From contig CP088295.1 of assembly GCA_024666565.1 (NCBI GenBank), forward strand, positions 1,798,001 to 1,862,000: a stretch of 64,000 bases of DNA, given 5' to 3'. Under the pieces are notes generated by a model. The model was not told where the DNA came from. It saw nothing but the letters and a program-made list of their open reading frames with translations, and did no database searches. Shown here one piece after another: positions 1-8,568 of this stretch; positions within the stretch are counted from its first letter, which is position 1; each line of letters starts with the position of its first letter. This DNA comes from Svornostia abyssi. GTDB taxonomy: Bacteria; Actinomycetota; Thermoleophilia; Solirubrobacterales; Solirubrobacteraceae. The position numbers were made by a program, and so were the translations under genes.

Positions 1-1
1 C

Positions 2-334
2 GCCGAGATCCACCTTGCCGTTCCCCGCGGAGCGCGTCGGCCTTCGATCGTCGCACCGCCGACTCGCGTGCACGTGTTCGACGCCGAGACGTTCTCCGTC
101 GGTCGTCAGCAGGTGTCAACCGACGCGGATGAGCCGTTCTGGATCTACTCCGCGGAGCGCAGCATCGTCGACGCGATGCGCATGTCGCGATGGGTCGGCC
201 GTGATGTTGCGTTGCACGCACTACGTCGCTACGTCAACCGAAGCGGCGCCCAGGCCGCGCGCCTGACCGAGCTGTCCCGCGAGCTCGGCGGAGGCCCAAC
301 GATGTCTCGAGCCTTGGAGGCGCTGCTCAGTTGA
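2..334 (+). CDS. AbiEi-family antitoxin / regulator, C-terminal part (5' truncated by window edge)
   Basis: The frame is open from the left edge and about 110 residues are visible. It reads AVPRGARRPSIVAPPTRV, then YSAERSIVDAMRMSRWVG and DVALHALRRY. This is the usual second half of AbiEi-type antitoxins (type IV toxin-antitoxin or abortive infection), which pair a winged-helix DNA-binding N-terminus with this conserved C-terminal domain. The start lies outside the window. In intact loci an AbiEii nucleotidyltransferase toxin gene follows at once; here only a short remnant follows. Family assignment rests on the motif pattern, and activity as an antitoxin is inferred. Confidence 0.7.
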   Translation, partial: AEIHLAVPRGARRPSIVAPPTRVHVFDAETFSVGRQQVSTDADEPFWIYSAERSIVDAMRMSRWVGRDVALHALRRYVNRSGAQAARLTELSRELGGGPTMSRALEALLS

Positions 335-442
335 CCGACCAACCCAGCCTCGACCGAGCGCGTCAGACGCTTTCAAGCCCTCCAGGCCAAAGCACGCGCC
401 GAACATCATGCAACCGCTGCTCAGCTCACCGGCCGGATGTTC
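331..442 (+). pseudogene. Remnant of an AbiEii-like toxin gene start
   Basis: A TTG codon overlaps the TGA stop of the AbiEi frame (TTGA), a typical toxin start position. Immediately downstream, in another frame, the sequence encodes ERVRRFQALQAKARAEHHAT. This resembles the first residues of actinobacterial AbiEii nucleotidyltransferases (usually R..FQALQAKARAEGRPT). The likeness stops near base 418 and the frame ends at 440-442, inside the 3' end of the opposite-strand oxidase gene. The nucleotidyltransferase body is absent. I infer a deletion joined to unrelated sequence. The evidence is short, so confidence is limited. Confidence 0.4.
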
Positions 443-1818
443 TGATTGAGCCGGAACCGGTTCTCGGGGTCGTACATCGCCTTGACCCGCGCCAGCCGGT
501 CGTGGTTCGCGCCGTAGCTGGAGCGCACCTCGACCTCGTTCTGCTCCAGGAACCCGGGGAAGTTGAAGTACGTCTGCCCGTTGGAGAAGCGGACGGCCTC
601 GTTCCAGAACTCGCGGGTGTAGACGACGTTGGCCTGGTCGTCGGCGGCGTCGCGCCACGTCGAGTCGATGCTGAGCATCCATTCGCCGCTGCGGTCACCG
701 AACGCCGTCTCCTCGGGCTCCACCCGTGAGATCGCGCCGCCGCAGTGGCGGATGATCACGAGCGTGTCGTTCGACGGCCGGCGTGCCGACCAGTCCACGG
801 TGAGGTCGATGGCCTCGTCGGCGAGGTCGCGCAGGTACAGCGCCTTCCAGTAGTACCGCAGGCCCGCCGGGAAGTACGGGTCCAGCGACCGCTGGAAGTC
901 GCCGTAGGGCATGACGCCGCTCATGTCGACGAGCGGCGCGCCGAGCGCGCGCAGCGGCGCGCACGCGCGCTCGCCGTCGGCCGGGTCGCCCGCCCACATG
1001 CCGGCCACGCCGACGTACGCGGCGCCGCGCAGCTCGGCGGGCAGCTCCTCCACGTCGGGCAGCGTCCAGATGAACCCGGCGGTCGACAGCTCGTCGGGTG
1101 CGCCCGTGACCGCGTCGCGCCAGCCGGCGAGCACGCGCGCGGCGTCCTGCACGGGGTAGGCGACGTTCAGGCCGAACACCTCGGGGCCGAGGTCATGCAG
1201 GCGCAGCTCGAACGCCGTGACGACGCCGAAGTTCCCTCCGCCCCCGCGCAGGGCCCAGTAGAGGTCGGGATGATCGTCGGCGCTCGCGCGCACGCGACGG
1301 CCGTCGGCGAGGACGACCTCGGCCGAGACGAGGTTGTCGATCGTCATGCCGTCGCGGCGGCGCTGATGCGAGACCCCGCCGCTGAGCGCGAGCCCCGCCA
1401 CGCCCGTCTCCGAGACGACACCGCCGGTCGTCGCGCGCCCGAGCGGCGTCGTGACGGCGTCGACGTCCGCCCACGTCGCGCCGCCCTGGACGTGCACCGT
1501 CGCGCCCGTCGCGTCGACGCGCACCGCGCGCATCGCGGAGAGGTCGACGACGACGCCGCCGTCGCACACCGCGGTGCCCGCGACGTTGTGCCCACCGCCG
1601 CGGACGGCCAGCGGCAGGTCGCGGTCGGTCGCGAAACGCACGGCGGCCGCGACGTCGTCCGCGTCCGCGCAGCGCGCGATGACGGCGGGATGGCGGTCGA
1701 TCATGCCGTTCCAGACGCGGCGGGCGTCGTCGTACTCCGGGTGGTCGGGCGTGATGACCTCGCCGGTGAGGTGCTCGCGCAGGACGGCGGGATCGATGTC
1801 GTGGGTGCGGATGGCCAT
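421..1818 (-). CDS. FAD-binding oxidoreductase, berberine-bridge-enzyme-like
   Basis: Predicted 465-residue flavoprotein oxidase of the BBE-like group. The N-terminal FAD_binding_4 half runs from about residue 40 to 210. It includes AVRGGGHN, whose His77 is the usual covalent FAD-attachment residue, and a glycine-rich GGVVSETGVAGLALSGG stretch followed by DGMTIDNLVSAEVV. The second cysteine attachment site of bicovalent members is not seen, so a single flavin link is likely. The C-terminal BBE domain ends with YDPENRFRLNQNI, typical of the family. The ATG at 1818 is chosen because AAGGAG (1825-1830) lies six bases upstream. The gene diverges from a GlxA-type regulator. Substrate is unknown; sugars and polyphenols are common in the family. 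Confidence 0.88.
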   Translation of the reverse strand: MAIRTHDIDPAVLREHLTGEVITPDHPEYDDARRVWNGMIDRHPAVIARCADADDVAAAVRFATDRDLPLAVRGGGHNVAGTAVCDGGVVVDLSAMRAVRVDATGATVHVQGGATWADVDAVTTPLGRATTGGVVSETGVAGLALSGGVSHQRRRDGMTIDNLVSAEVVLADGRRVRASADDHPDLYWALRGGGGNFGVVTAFELRLHDLGPEVFGLNVAYPVQDAARVLAGWRDAVTGAPDELSTAGFIWTLPDVEELPAELRGAAYVGVAGMWAGDPADGERACAPLRALGAPLVDMSGVMPYGDFQRSLDPYFPAGLRYYWKALYLRDLADEAIDLTVDWSARRPSNDTLVIIRHCGGAISRVEPEETAFGDRSGEWMLSIDSTWRDAADDQANVVYTREFWNEAVRFSNGQTYFNFPGFLEQNEVEVRSSYGANHDRLARVKAMYDPENRFRLNQNIRPVS

Positions 1819-1826
1819 GGGTTGCT

Positions 1827-1855
1827 CCTTGCTGGACGGTGGTGTGCCAGCAAGG
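1827..1855. promoter_or_regulatory. Perfect inverted repeat between oxidase and regulator
   Basis: CCTTGCTGG (1827-1835) and CCAGCAAGG (1847-1855) are perfect inverted arms of nine bases separated by 11 bases. The first arm covers part of the oxidase ribosome-binding site (AAGGAG, 1825-1830 on the minus strand). The repeat sits in the 99-base gap between the divergent oxidase and the GlxA-type regulator. It is a good candidate operator, probably for that regulator. Binding is inferred from position and symmetry only. Confidence 0.5.
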
Positions 1856-1917
1856 TTCGGCGCTCGGCCGTGGCCGCAGAAGGGCGATACTGCGCACAAC
1901 CGGTTCGTTTCTGCCAC

Positions 1918-2937
1918 ATGCCCGCCACCTCCACCCGCGTCTGCATCGTCGCCACCCCGGATTCGATGGCCTCGCCGATCAGCGGGCTGTACGAGGCGCT
2001 GGGGGCGGTCGGCGAGCTCACGGCACCCGAGGAGCGCGTGGCGGCCCGTCCCCGCCCGTTCGAGGTCGAGGTCGTGGGAGAACGCGCCGGCACCCTGCAG
2101 AGCGCCAGCGGCCTGGAGGTCACGGTCCATCGCGCGATCGACGAGGTCGATGACGCGGATGTCGTGATCATCGCGTCGATGGCGTTCGGGCATGAGGAGG
2201 AATGGACGCCGGGGCGGTACCCGAAGCTCGTGCGGTGGCTGGCCGAGCGCCACGGCCGCGGCGCGGCGCTGTGCGCGGCGTGCACGGGGACGAACCTCGC
2301 GGCGGAGACAGGGCTGCTGGACGGCAAGGAGGCCACGGTGCACTGGGCGTCGGTGCAGGACTTCCGCCGGCGCCATCCCGACGTCCTGCTGCGCCCCGCC
2401 GACGCGCTGGTCATCTCAGGGCAGGGCGGTCGGATCATCACCTCGGGCGCGTCGTCGGCGTGGCACGACCTCGCGCTGCATCTCATCTCGACGCATGTCG
2501 GGCCGTCGACCGCCCAGGCCGTGGCGCGGTTCCTGCTGTGGGAGTGGCATCAGGACGGGCAGGCGCCGTTTCAGGTCTTCGACCCGCCGACGGACCATGG
2601 GGACGCGGCGATCCTCGCGGCGCAGCGGGGGATCTCCGAGGGCTACGCCGTGGCGAGCCCCGTCGACGAGATGGTGCGGTGGTCCGGCCTGGCGCCGCGG
2701 ACGTTCGCGCGGCGGTTCAAGGCGGCGACCGGCCGCACGCCGATCGAGTACGTGCAGCTGACCCGGGTCGAGCGGGCGAAGCGCCTGCTCGAGACGGGCT
2801 CCGATCCGGTCGAGGACATCGGCTGGGCCGTCGGCTACGAGGACCCGGCGTCCTTCCGGCGGCTGTTCAAGCGGCTGACCGGCCTCACGCCGGCGGCGTA
2901 CCGCCAGCGGTTCCAGGTGCCCGTCGCCGTCAGATGA
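1918..2937 (+). CDS. GlxA-family transcriptional regulator (DJ-1/PfpI domain + AraC HTH)
   Basis: Predicted 339-residue regulator. Residues about 1-190 form a DJ-1/PfpI-like domain with the nucleophile-elbow region ALCAACTGTNLAAETGLLDG. The C-terminal third is an AraC-type double helix-turn-helix with SGLAPRTFARRFKAATG, PIEYVQLTRVERAKRLLE and VGYEDPASFRRLFKR. Proteins of this architecture sense unknown small molecules and usually control adjacent metabolic genes. It diverges from the flavin oxidase across a gap with a perfect inverted repeat, so control of that oxidase is likely. The ATG at 1918 gives the expected length. The stop overlaps the convergent SnoaL-like gene by eight bases. Confidence 0.9.
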   Translation: MPATSTRVCIVATPDSMASPISGLYEALGAVGELTAPEERVAARPRPFEVEVVGERAGTLQSASGLEVTVHRAIDEVDDADVVIIASMAFGHEEEWTPGRYPKLVRWLAERHGRGAALCAACTGTNLAAETGLLDGKEATVHWASVQDFRRRHPDVLLRPADALVISGQGGRIITSGASSAWHDLALHLISTHVGPSTAQAVARFLLWEWHQDGQAPFQVFDPPTDHGDAAILAAQRGISEGYAVASPVDEMVRWSGLAPRTFARRFKAATGRTPIEYVQLTRVERAKRLLETGSDPVEDIGWAVGYEDPASFRRLFKRLTGLTPAAYRQRFQVPVAVR

Positions 2938-3328
2938 CGCCGAGCCGCTCGAGCATCTTGCGGTCAGACAGGTAGACCGCGACGCGCACGAGCAGGCCGT
3001 CGCGGGCCTCGAACACGGCCACGAGGCGCATGTCGCCCATCGAGGCCTCCGCGATCGCGCGATGCTCGTCCAGCGTGTCGCTCGTCAGCCGTTCGAACGG
3101 CGGCCGGTCTGCGCCGATGTCGCTGAGCCACTGCCGCACGCCTTCGACGCCGTGGTACTCCGGCTCGGCTTGGCCGCGCCGCGGCTGCAGGACGATGTCC
3201 GGGTGCGCGAGTGCGACGAGGTCGTCGTCCCGCTGCTCGGCGTAGGCGACGGCCCACGCACGCGCGAGCTCCTCGGGCGTGCGGGCGGCGTGCGTGCCGG
3301 CGGCGTGGGGTGCTCGGCGTTCGCTCAC
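2930..3328 (-). CDS. SnoaL/NTF2-like protein
   Basis: Small protein of about 132 residues with the alpha+beta barrel pattern of SnoaL/NTF2-like proteins: a leading helix (RTPEELARAWAVAYAEQRDD), then VALAHPDIVLQPRRG, a helix ending VRQWLSDIG, and strands RLVAVFEARDGLLVRVAVYL. Such folds serve as small enzymes or ligand-binding domains, and no specific substrate can be read. The start is uncertain: GTG at 3328 gives a normal family length, while ATG at 3421 adds a low-complexity leader and would begin 14 bases after the peptidase stop. The gene converges with the regulator gene and overlaps it by eight bases. Confidence 0.65.
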   Translation of the reverse strand: MSERRAPHAAGTHAARTPEELARAWAVAYAEQRDDDLVALAHPDIVLQPRRGQAEPEYHGVEGVRQWLSDIGADRPPFERLTSDTLDEHRAIAEASMGDMRLVAVFEARDGLLVRVAVYLSDRKMLERLGVI

Positions 3329-3435
3329 CGAGGGCGGATGATGCCAGAGGCCGGCTGTCGAGCGCGCAGTTGCGCGGCTGCGGGGAGGCGCCGCCACCGA
3401 CGGCGCCTCCGTCGTGATCATGGTGGCCGGGACGG

Positions 3436-6400
3436 TCAGCCCAGGAGCCCGTCCAGCGCGCGGCGCACGAGGTCGGTCCGCTCGGCGTCGGTGGCCACCT
3501 GCTCGAGGCCGAAGCCCAGCAGCAGCGTGTCGTCCGTCGCCGTGCCCGCGTTGAACGTCACGAGCTGCTCGCCGAAGGCCCAGTCGCCGGCGTTCGCCGG
3601 GCTGCCCTCGGGCGGGCCGGGCACCGTCCACGTGCTCTCGCCCTCGAACCCGTCGGCGTCGATCGTCGTGGCGCCGTCCACCACGCGGGTGTCGTCGACG
3701 AACACGCCGATCCCGCCGGTGGACGGGTCCGTGACGTAGCTGATGCTGAGCTCCACCTGCGAGCCGGCGAACGCGGAGAGGTCGAACGCCGCCGGCTCCC
3801 AGGAGGTGCCCGCGCCCGTGAACGCGTTCCACTCCCCGGTGGTGCAGTCCGCACCGCCGAGGTACCGCTCGAGGAACGGGTGCAGGGTGAGCAGGAAACC
3901 GCCGGCCTCGCACTCGGCCGGCGGGGTGGTCGTGGTGCCGCCGCCCAGGTCGGGCAGCGTGGTCCAGTCCGTCCCGCCGGCGGTGCGCGCCTCGACGATG
4001 ACGTTGTCGTAGCTCGGTTCGGTGTTCGCCGAGAGCTGGAACTGCAGCTGTGGCGCCGTGGCGCCGCTGAGGTTCACGGTCTTCGTCAGGCGCATGTACG
4101 ACGAGTCGGCGTGGATCGCGCCCGCGTAGCGCTCGCCCTCGATCGGCGCGAGCGGGCTGCCCGCCTCCAGCGGGTATTCCGCCGCGCCGGTACTGGCGAA
4201 CTGCGGGAACTCGTCGGGCGGCAGGATGTCGCTCGTGGTCTGGAACGCGCCCGCCTCGTCGAGCGGGTTGTCGCCCTCGACGACGGGCCCGCCGAGCGCG
4301 CCCGCATACCCGGTGAGCGGCGCGCCGGTGCCGGTCACACCGGCCGGGTCGGTGATGTCGGTGCGGCTGAACGCGCCGAGGTAGTACTGGCGGAAGTCGT
4401 CGGCCAGGATGAGGCAGTCCTCGAAGAACCCGGCCACGGTGTCGACGGCGCACTCCGCGGTCTCGTCGCCGTTGAGCCCGTAGTACAGGCCGCCCACCGC
4501 GTCACCGATCCCCGGCAGGCCGGAGTACTGCGCGGTCTCGCCGGCGTGGATGAGCTTGCCGCCCTCGTTGAGGTAGTCCCGGACCGCGATGGTGAGGTAC
4601 TGCTCGCGCTCGGCGACACCGATGTCCGGCAGCTCGCCGAACGGCGTGGAGATCAGCTCATCCTCCGGGTCCTGCGTCAGGCGGTTGTCGCCGAGGTACC
4701 AGACGACGGCGTCGTAGTGGCCGAGCACGCCGAGGTCGTGCGGCACGCCCTGCGCGTCGACGTCCCAGACGTCGGCGTCGTAGCCGGCGGCCTCGATCGC
4801 CGCGACGTGCGCGCCCGCGTACTTCGGCGCGCTCGTCCCGGCCGGGTACGTCGGGTTCACGCCCGTGTAGTCCTCGTCGGCGAGGACCAGCACGTCGGCG
4901 CCCGTGTCGGACTTCACCGTGTAGGTGAACGTCGTGCTGTCGACCGAGCCGCGGCCCGGCTTCACGCCGGTGAACCACACCTGGACCTTGTCGCCCGGAT
5001 CGGTCCCGCGGACGGTGGCGCGCAGCTCGGCGAAGTAGTCGTCGTTCTCGTCGCCGTAGCGCTCGCCGCCGCGCCACTCCTTCGCCCGGCGCGGTGCGGG
5101 TGCGCCCGCCGTTGATGCGGTACTGCATCCGGACGGCGCGCAGTTCGCGCTTGGCGACGACGGCGACCTGCTGCGGGTCCCCGTAGGACACGTCGAAGCT
5201 GTCGACGCGGAAGTCGTCGGCGCGGCGGCCGACCACGGACACCGGGTCGGCCGGGTCCTTCGCGGACTTCGCGACGGACAGCGCGAAGGGGATGTTCTTC
5301 TCGAACTCGGCCTGCACGAGCTCTTCGTCGTCGGGGAACTCGAAGCCGCTGCCGCAGTCGGCGGCGTTCCATTCATCGTCCGGGACGGAGTCCGAGGCCG
5401 CCTCGCACGTCGACATCTCGGGCGTGAAGCCCAGCGTGCGGTGCTCCTCGGTCATGTGCGTGTCGGTGTCGCCGTTCGTCGTGTACAGCTCGGCGGAGAG
5501 GTCGGGGTCGTAGCCGGGCACGGCGGGGTTCGCGTCGTCGCCGGCGAGCGTCTCGTAGATGACGTCGTCGGGTGTGGGCGTGGCGACCTGCCAGCCGGTG
5601 CCGTACAGCAGCAGCTCGGCGGCGGAGTGGTAGTTGACGAAGAACTCGAAGCCGACGCGGCCCACGAACCGGTCCAGTGCCTTGGTCTCCGGCTCGGAGC
5701 CCGGGGACAGCCCGCGGAACGTCTCGCTCGCCGGGTCGGGGGAGGAGCCCTCGTTGTCGTAGCCCCACTTCGTCGGGTTGTTGCGGTTGAGGTCGACGCC
5801 GTCACCGGGCGTGATCTGGCCGTCGCCGTTGTTGTCGCGCAGGTTCTTGCGCCACAGCCGCTGGCCGGGCTCGAAGGTGTAGTCGTAGCCGTCGGGGTTG
5901 GCGACGGGGACGAACCACAGTTCGTTCTCGTCGACGAGCCGCCGGACCGCGCGGTTGCTCTCGTACTCGGCGAGCACGTGCTGCATGAGGCGGCGGACCA
6001 TCTCGGGCGTGATCCACTCGCGGGCGTGTTGCGCGCCGAGGTAGAGGACGGCCGGCTTGCGGCCGTCGCGCTCGGACCGCGCGTTCTTGCTGACCTTCAG
6101 CGCCACGATGTCCTGCCCGTTGACGGTCTTGCCGTACGAGACGAGCTTCGTGAGCCGCGGATGGTCCTTGGCCGCCTGCTCGAACTCGGCCTTCAGCCCG
6201 CCGGGGCCGGCGTATTTCTTGAACACGCTGAGGCCGTCGGCGGCCAGGGCGGTCGCCCGCTGGGCGACGGTGTCCCCGCCGATCTCCTTGGGCGCGAGCT
6301 CGATGCCCTCACGCTCGAGCGCCCGGGCCTGCTGCGCGCTGAGGATCGTCTCCACGCGGACCTTCGCCTTCGCGCCGCGCTCACCACGGATGGCGGACAC

Positions 6401-6565
6401 GTCGAGCTCGTGCCGGTCGATGCCGAGGCCCACGATCTCCGCGAGCTGCGGCTGCGTCACCTCACCCGTGTAGACGTCGAGCGCAGGTGGAGCGGCCTGC
6501 GCCGGGCCCGCCGCGACGGCTGCTGCGGCGAGCATGGAGGTGATCACGGCGGACGTGCGCTTCAC
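3436..6565 (-). CDS. Secreted M14 zinc carboxypeptidase with C-terminal immune-inhibitor-A-like region (frameshifted)
   Basis: Two frames join into one protein of about 1042 residues if one extra base at 5088-5089 is removed. A signal peptide (residues 1-24, ending PAQA) is followed by a propeptide-like segment and an M14 catalytic domain. Zinc ligands are His180 and Glu183 (AQHAREW) and His313 (NYHSAAE). The substrate residues are DLNRNN, and the catalytic glutamate is Glu383 in GFTPEMS. After the shift near residue 492 comes a region with VLVLADEDYTG and HYDAVVWYLGDN, then a beta-rich end with GIGVFVDDTRVV as in M6 immune-inhibitor peptidases. The GTG at 6565 has GGAGG upstream. It is likely an extracellular peptidase; the frameshift may be a sequencing error. 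Confidence 0.82.
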
Positions 6566-6652
6566 GGGTCCTCCCGGCGATGGAATGAGCCTGACCGGCG
6601 AATGGGGCCTACCCGTTCGGCGACCATGTGAACCCGCGCTACCGTCGCGTCC

Positions 6653-7027
6653 ATGGACCGTCTCGCACAGGTCGTTGATGCACTGGAACTCCGACCGGAC
6701 AGTCGCGTGCTCGAGATCGGATGTGGCCATGGGGTCGCGGCGACGCTCGTCTGCGAGCGGCTCGACGGCGGCGCGTACACGGCGGTGGACCGCTCGCCGA
6801 AGATGATCGCTGCAGCGGCGCGGCGCAATGCGGCGTTCGTCGAGGCGGGCGTGGCGGAGTTCCTCGTCGGCGACCTCGAGGCGCTGGACCTCGGCGACCG
6901 CCGGTTCGACGTCGTCTTCGCCGCACGCGTGCGGCTGTTCCACACCGACCCCGAGCGGGCAGAGGCCTGCGTCGCGCCGTGGCTGGCTCCCGGCGGGGTC
7001 GTGCGGGCGTTCTACGACACGCCCTAG
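6653..7027 (+). CDS. Short class I SAM-dependent methyltransferase
   Basis: A 124-residue protein with the class I methyltransferase core. Motif I is SRVLEIGCGHGVAATLV, followed by the acidic strand-2 end AVDRSPKMIAAAARRN, a motif II-like region GDRRFDVVFAARV, and motif III WLAPGGVVRAFYDTP. It binds S-adenosylmethionine; the acceptor is unknown. It is shorter than most relatives because the sequence stops after the fifth strand, so it may be a minimal or slightly truncated form. It diverges from the M14 peptidase across 87 bases and overlaps the convergent serine hydrolase by four bases. Confidence 0.75.
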   Translation: MDRLAQVVDALELRPDSRVLEIGCGHGVAATLVCERLDGGAYTAVDRSPKMIAAAARRNAAFVEAGVAEFLVGDLEALDLGDRRFDVVFAARVRLFHTDPERAEACVAPWLAPGGVVRAFYDTP

Positions 7028-8169
7028 CGCGGATCGAGCACGTCGGCCAGCGCGCTGAACGCGGCCTCGGCGGACTCGCCGTCCGTGTTCGTCAGCACGG
7101 CGAGGGTGAGCTTCGCCTTGCGGTCCGTGAAGAGCATGCTCTGGTACCCGCCGTAGTTGCCGTCGTGGCCTTGCCAGGTGCGGCCGGCCTCGGTGAAGGC
7201 GTACGTGCCCAGGCCGTAGCGGTCGGTGCCGCTCTGCGGAGTGGGGCGGAGCATCTGGGTGAGCGTGGCGGCGGAGACCAGCCGGCCGCGGTTCAGCCCG
7301 TCGCCGAAGCGGGCGGCCTCGCGGGCGGTGGTGACGACGCCGCCGTCGGTCCAGGCCGGCCCGATGATGTCGGTGGGGACGCCGGTGGCGCCGGCCCAGT
7401 GGTCGTTGGCGCGGTCGTCGTACCACTCGTAGCTGCGGGCCATCTTCCGGGCGAGGCCGGGACGCGTGGCGTACGTCGTCTCCTGCAGGCCCAGCGGCTC
7501 GGAGATCGCGCGCTGCAGTTCGGTGTCGGCCGTGCCGCCGCTCGCGCGTTCCAGGACCTCGCCGAGCAGCAGGTAGTTCGAGTTCGAGTACTCGTACTTC
7601 GAGCCCGGGGTGAACTTCGGGGCCTGCTGGCGCGCGAGGATCTCGGCGCGGTTCCAGGGGCGGTTCGGGTTGAAGGCCCTGCTGCCGATGGTCAGCTCGG
7701 AGACCAGCGGCTCCTCCGTCTCGACGTCGGGGTAGCCGGCGGTGTGGTCGAGCAGCATCCGCACCGTGACCCGGTCCGCGCCGGGGATGGTGGGCGCCCA
7801 GCGCGCGAGCGGTTCGTCCAGGCCGACCCTGCCCTCATCGACGAGCTTGAGGACGATCGCGGCGGTGTACGTCTTCGAGGCCGACGCGAGGGAGAAGCGG
7901 GTGGCCGGCTTCGCGGCGACCGTGCGGCGGACCGTCGGCCGGCCGGTCCTCGGGTTCACGCCATCGGGATCGGCGGCGCGCCCGACGGCGCCCGACCAGA
8001 CGACCTTGCCGCTGCGCACGACCGCGGCGGACACGGCGATGATGCCCTCCTCGTCGCGGACGTCGACCAGCGCTTGGCGCAGTTCGGCCTTCGGAACAGT
8101 GGCCGCCGACGCGCCGGCGGGAGCGGTGAGGGCGAGGACGGCGGTCAGTACCGGGGTCAGCATGCGCAC
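7024..8169 (-). CDS. Secreted serine hydrolase, beta-lactamase class C / D-Ala-D-Ala peptidase family
   Basis: A 381-residue exported hydrolase with a signal peptide (MLTPVLTAVLALTAPAGASA). The active-site SxxK is SASK (Ser96, Lys99) in FSLASASKTYTAAIVLKLVDEG. The second motif is YxN in KYEYSNSNYLLLGEV. The third, HxG, is in WQGHDGNYGGYQS. These are the three class C beta-lactamase/esterase motifs. The natural role could be peptidoglycan peptidase, esterase or lactamase; sequence alone does not decide. A GTG at 8169 and an ATG at 8163 are both possible starts, neither with a strong ribosome-binding site. It diverges from a small hypothetical gene by 78 bases. Confidence 0.88.
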   Translation of the reverse strand: MRMLTPVLTAVLALTAPAGASAATVPKAELRQALVDVRDEEGIIAVSAAVVRSGKVVWSGAVGRAADPDGVNPRTGRPTVRRTVAAKPATRFSLASASKTYTAAIVLKLVDEGRVGLDEPLARWAPTIPGADRVTVRMLLDHTAGYPDVETEEPLVSELTIGSRAFNPNRPWNRAEILARQQAPKFTPGSKYEYSNSNYLLLGEVLERASGGTADTELQRAISEPLGLQETTYATRPGLARKMARSYEWYDDRANDHWAGATGVPTDIIGPAWTDGGVVTTAREAARFGDGLNRGRLVSAATLTQMLRPTPQSGTDRYGLGTYAFTEAGRTWQGHDGNYGGYQSMLFTDRKAKLTLAVLTNTDGESAEAAFSALADVLDPR

Positions 8170-8247
8170 GCCCGCGAGAGTCGGACGGTGGATCGGGATC
8201 TTGACGCGGCAGGGGGCGAACTTCTACGGCCCGGACCTAGAAGAGAC

Positions 8248-8559
8248 ATGCGAACCCCACAGCCCCACCCGTGCGCCGACGACCGCGACCAGGTCCGTGA
8301 GTTCGTCGAGACCGTCCTGCGCACCGGCTTCATGCTCACCGACCTCCTCGGCAACATCCTCGACGCCATGCCCGACGACGCGTTCCCCGGAGAGAGTCCG
8401 GCGGAGGTCCTGGTGGAGATGCTCACCGGCTCGATTCGCCCGGTGGCCGACGCCGCCGGGCCGCACGCGGTGCTCGACGCCACGGCGCTGCTCGGCGCCA
8501 TGGCAGACCGCACGCTCATCGACCTGCGGGCGGCCGCCGAGCTTGCGCGACGGCGGTGA
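8248..8559 (+). CDS. Conserved hypothetical protein, about 103 residues
   Basis: A small, mostly helical acidic protein with no export signal. The middle reads VREFVETVLRTGFMLTDLLG and ESPAEVLVEMLTGSIRPVAD. Codon third positions are nearly all G or C, which supports coding. I do not recognise a named domain; similar small proteins occur in actinobacteria without known function. The ATG at 8248 follows AGAAGAG. It lies between the divergent serine hydrolase and the convergent SDR gene, ten bases from the latter's stop, and gives no functional hint from context. Confidence 0.6.
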   Translation: MRTPQPHPCADDRDQVREFVETVLRTGFMLTDLLGNILDAMPDDAFPGESPAEVLVEMLTGSIRPVADAAGPHAVLDATALLGAMADRTLIDLRAAAELARRR

Positions 8560-8568
8560 GGCCCGGAC

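Noticed and set aside
745..1917. Open frame ahead of the GlxA-type regulator
   Set aside because: It is antisense to the flavin oxidase and has no domain; the regulator starts at 1918.
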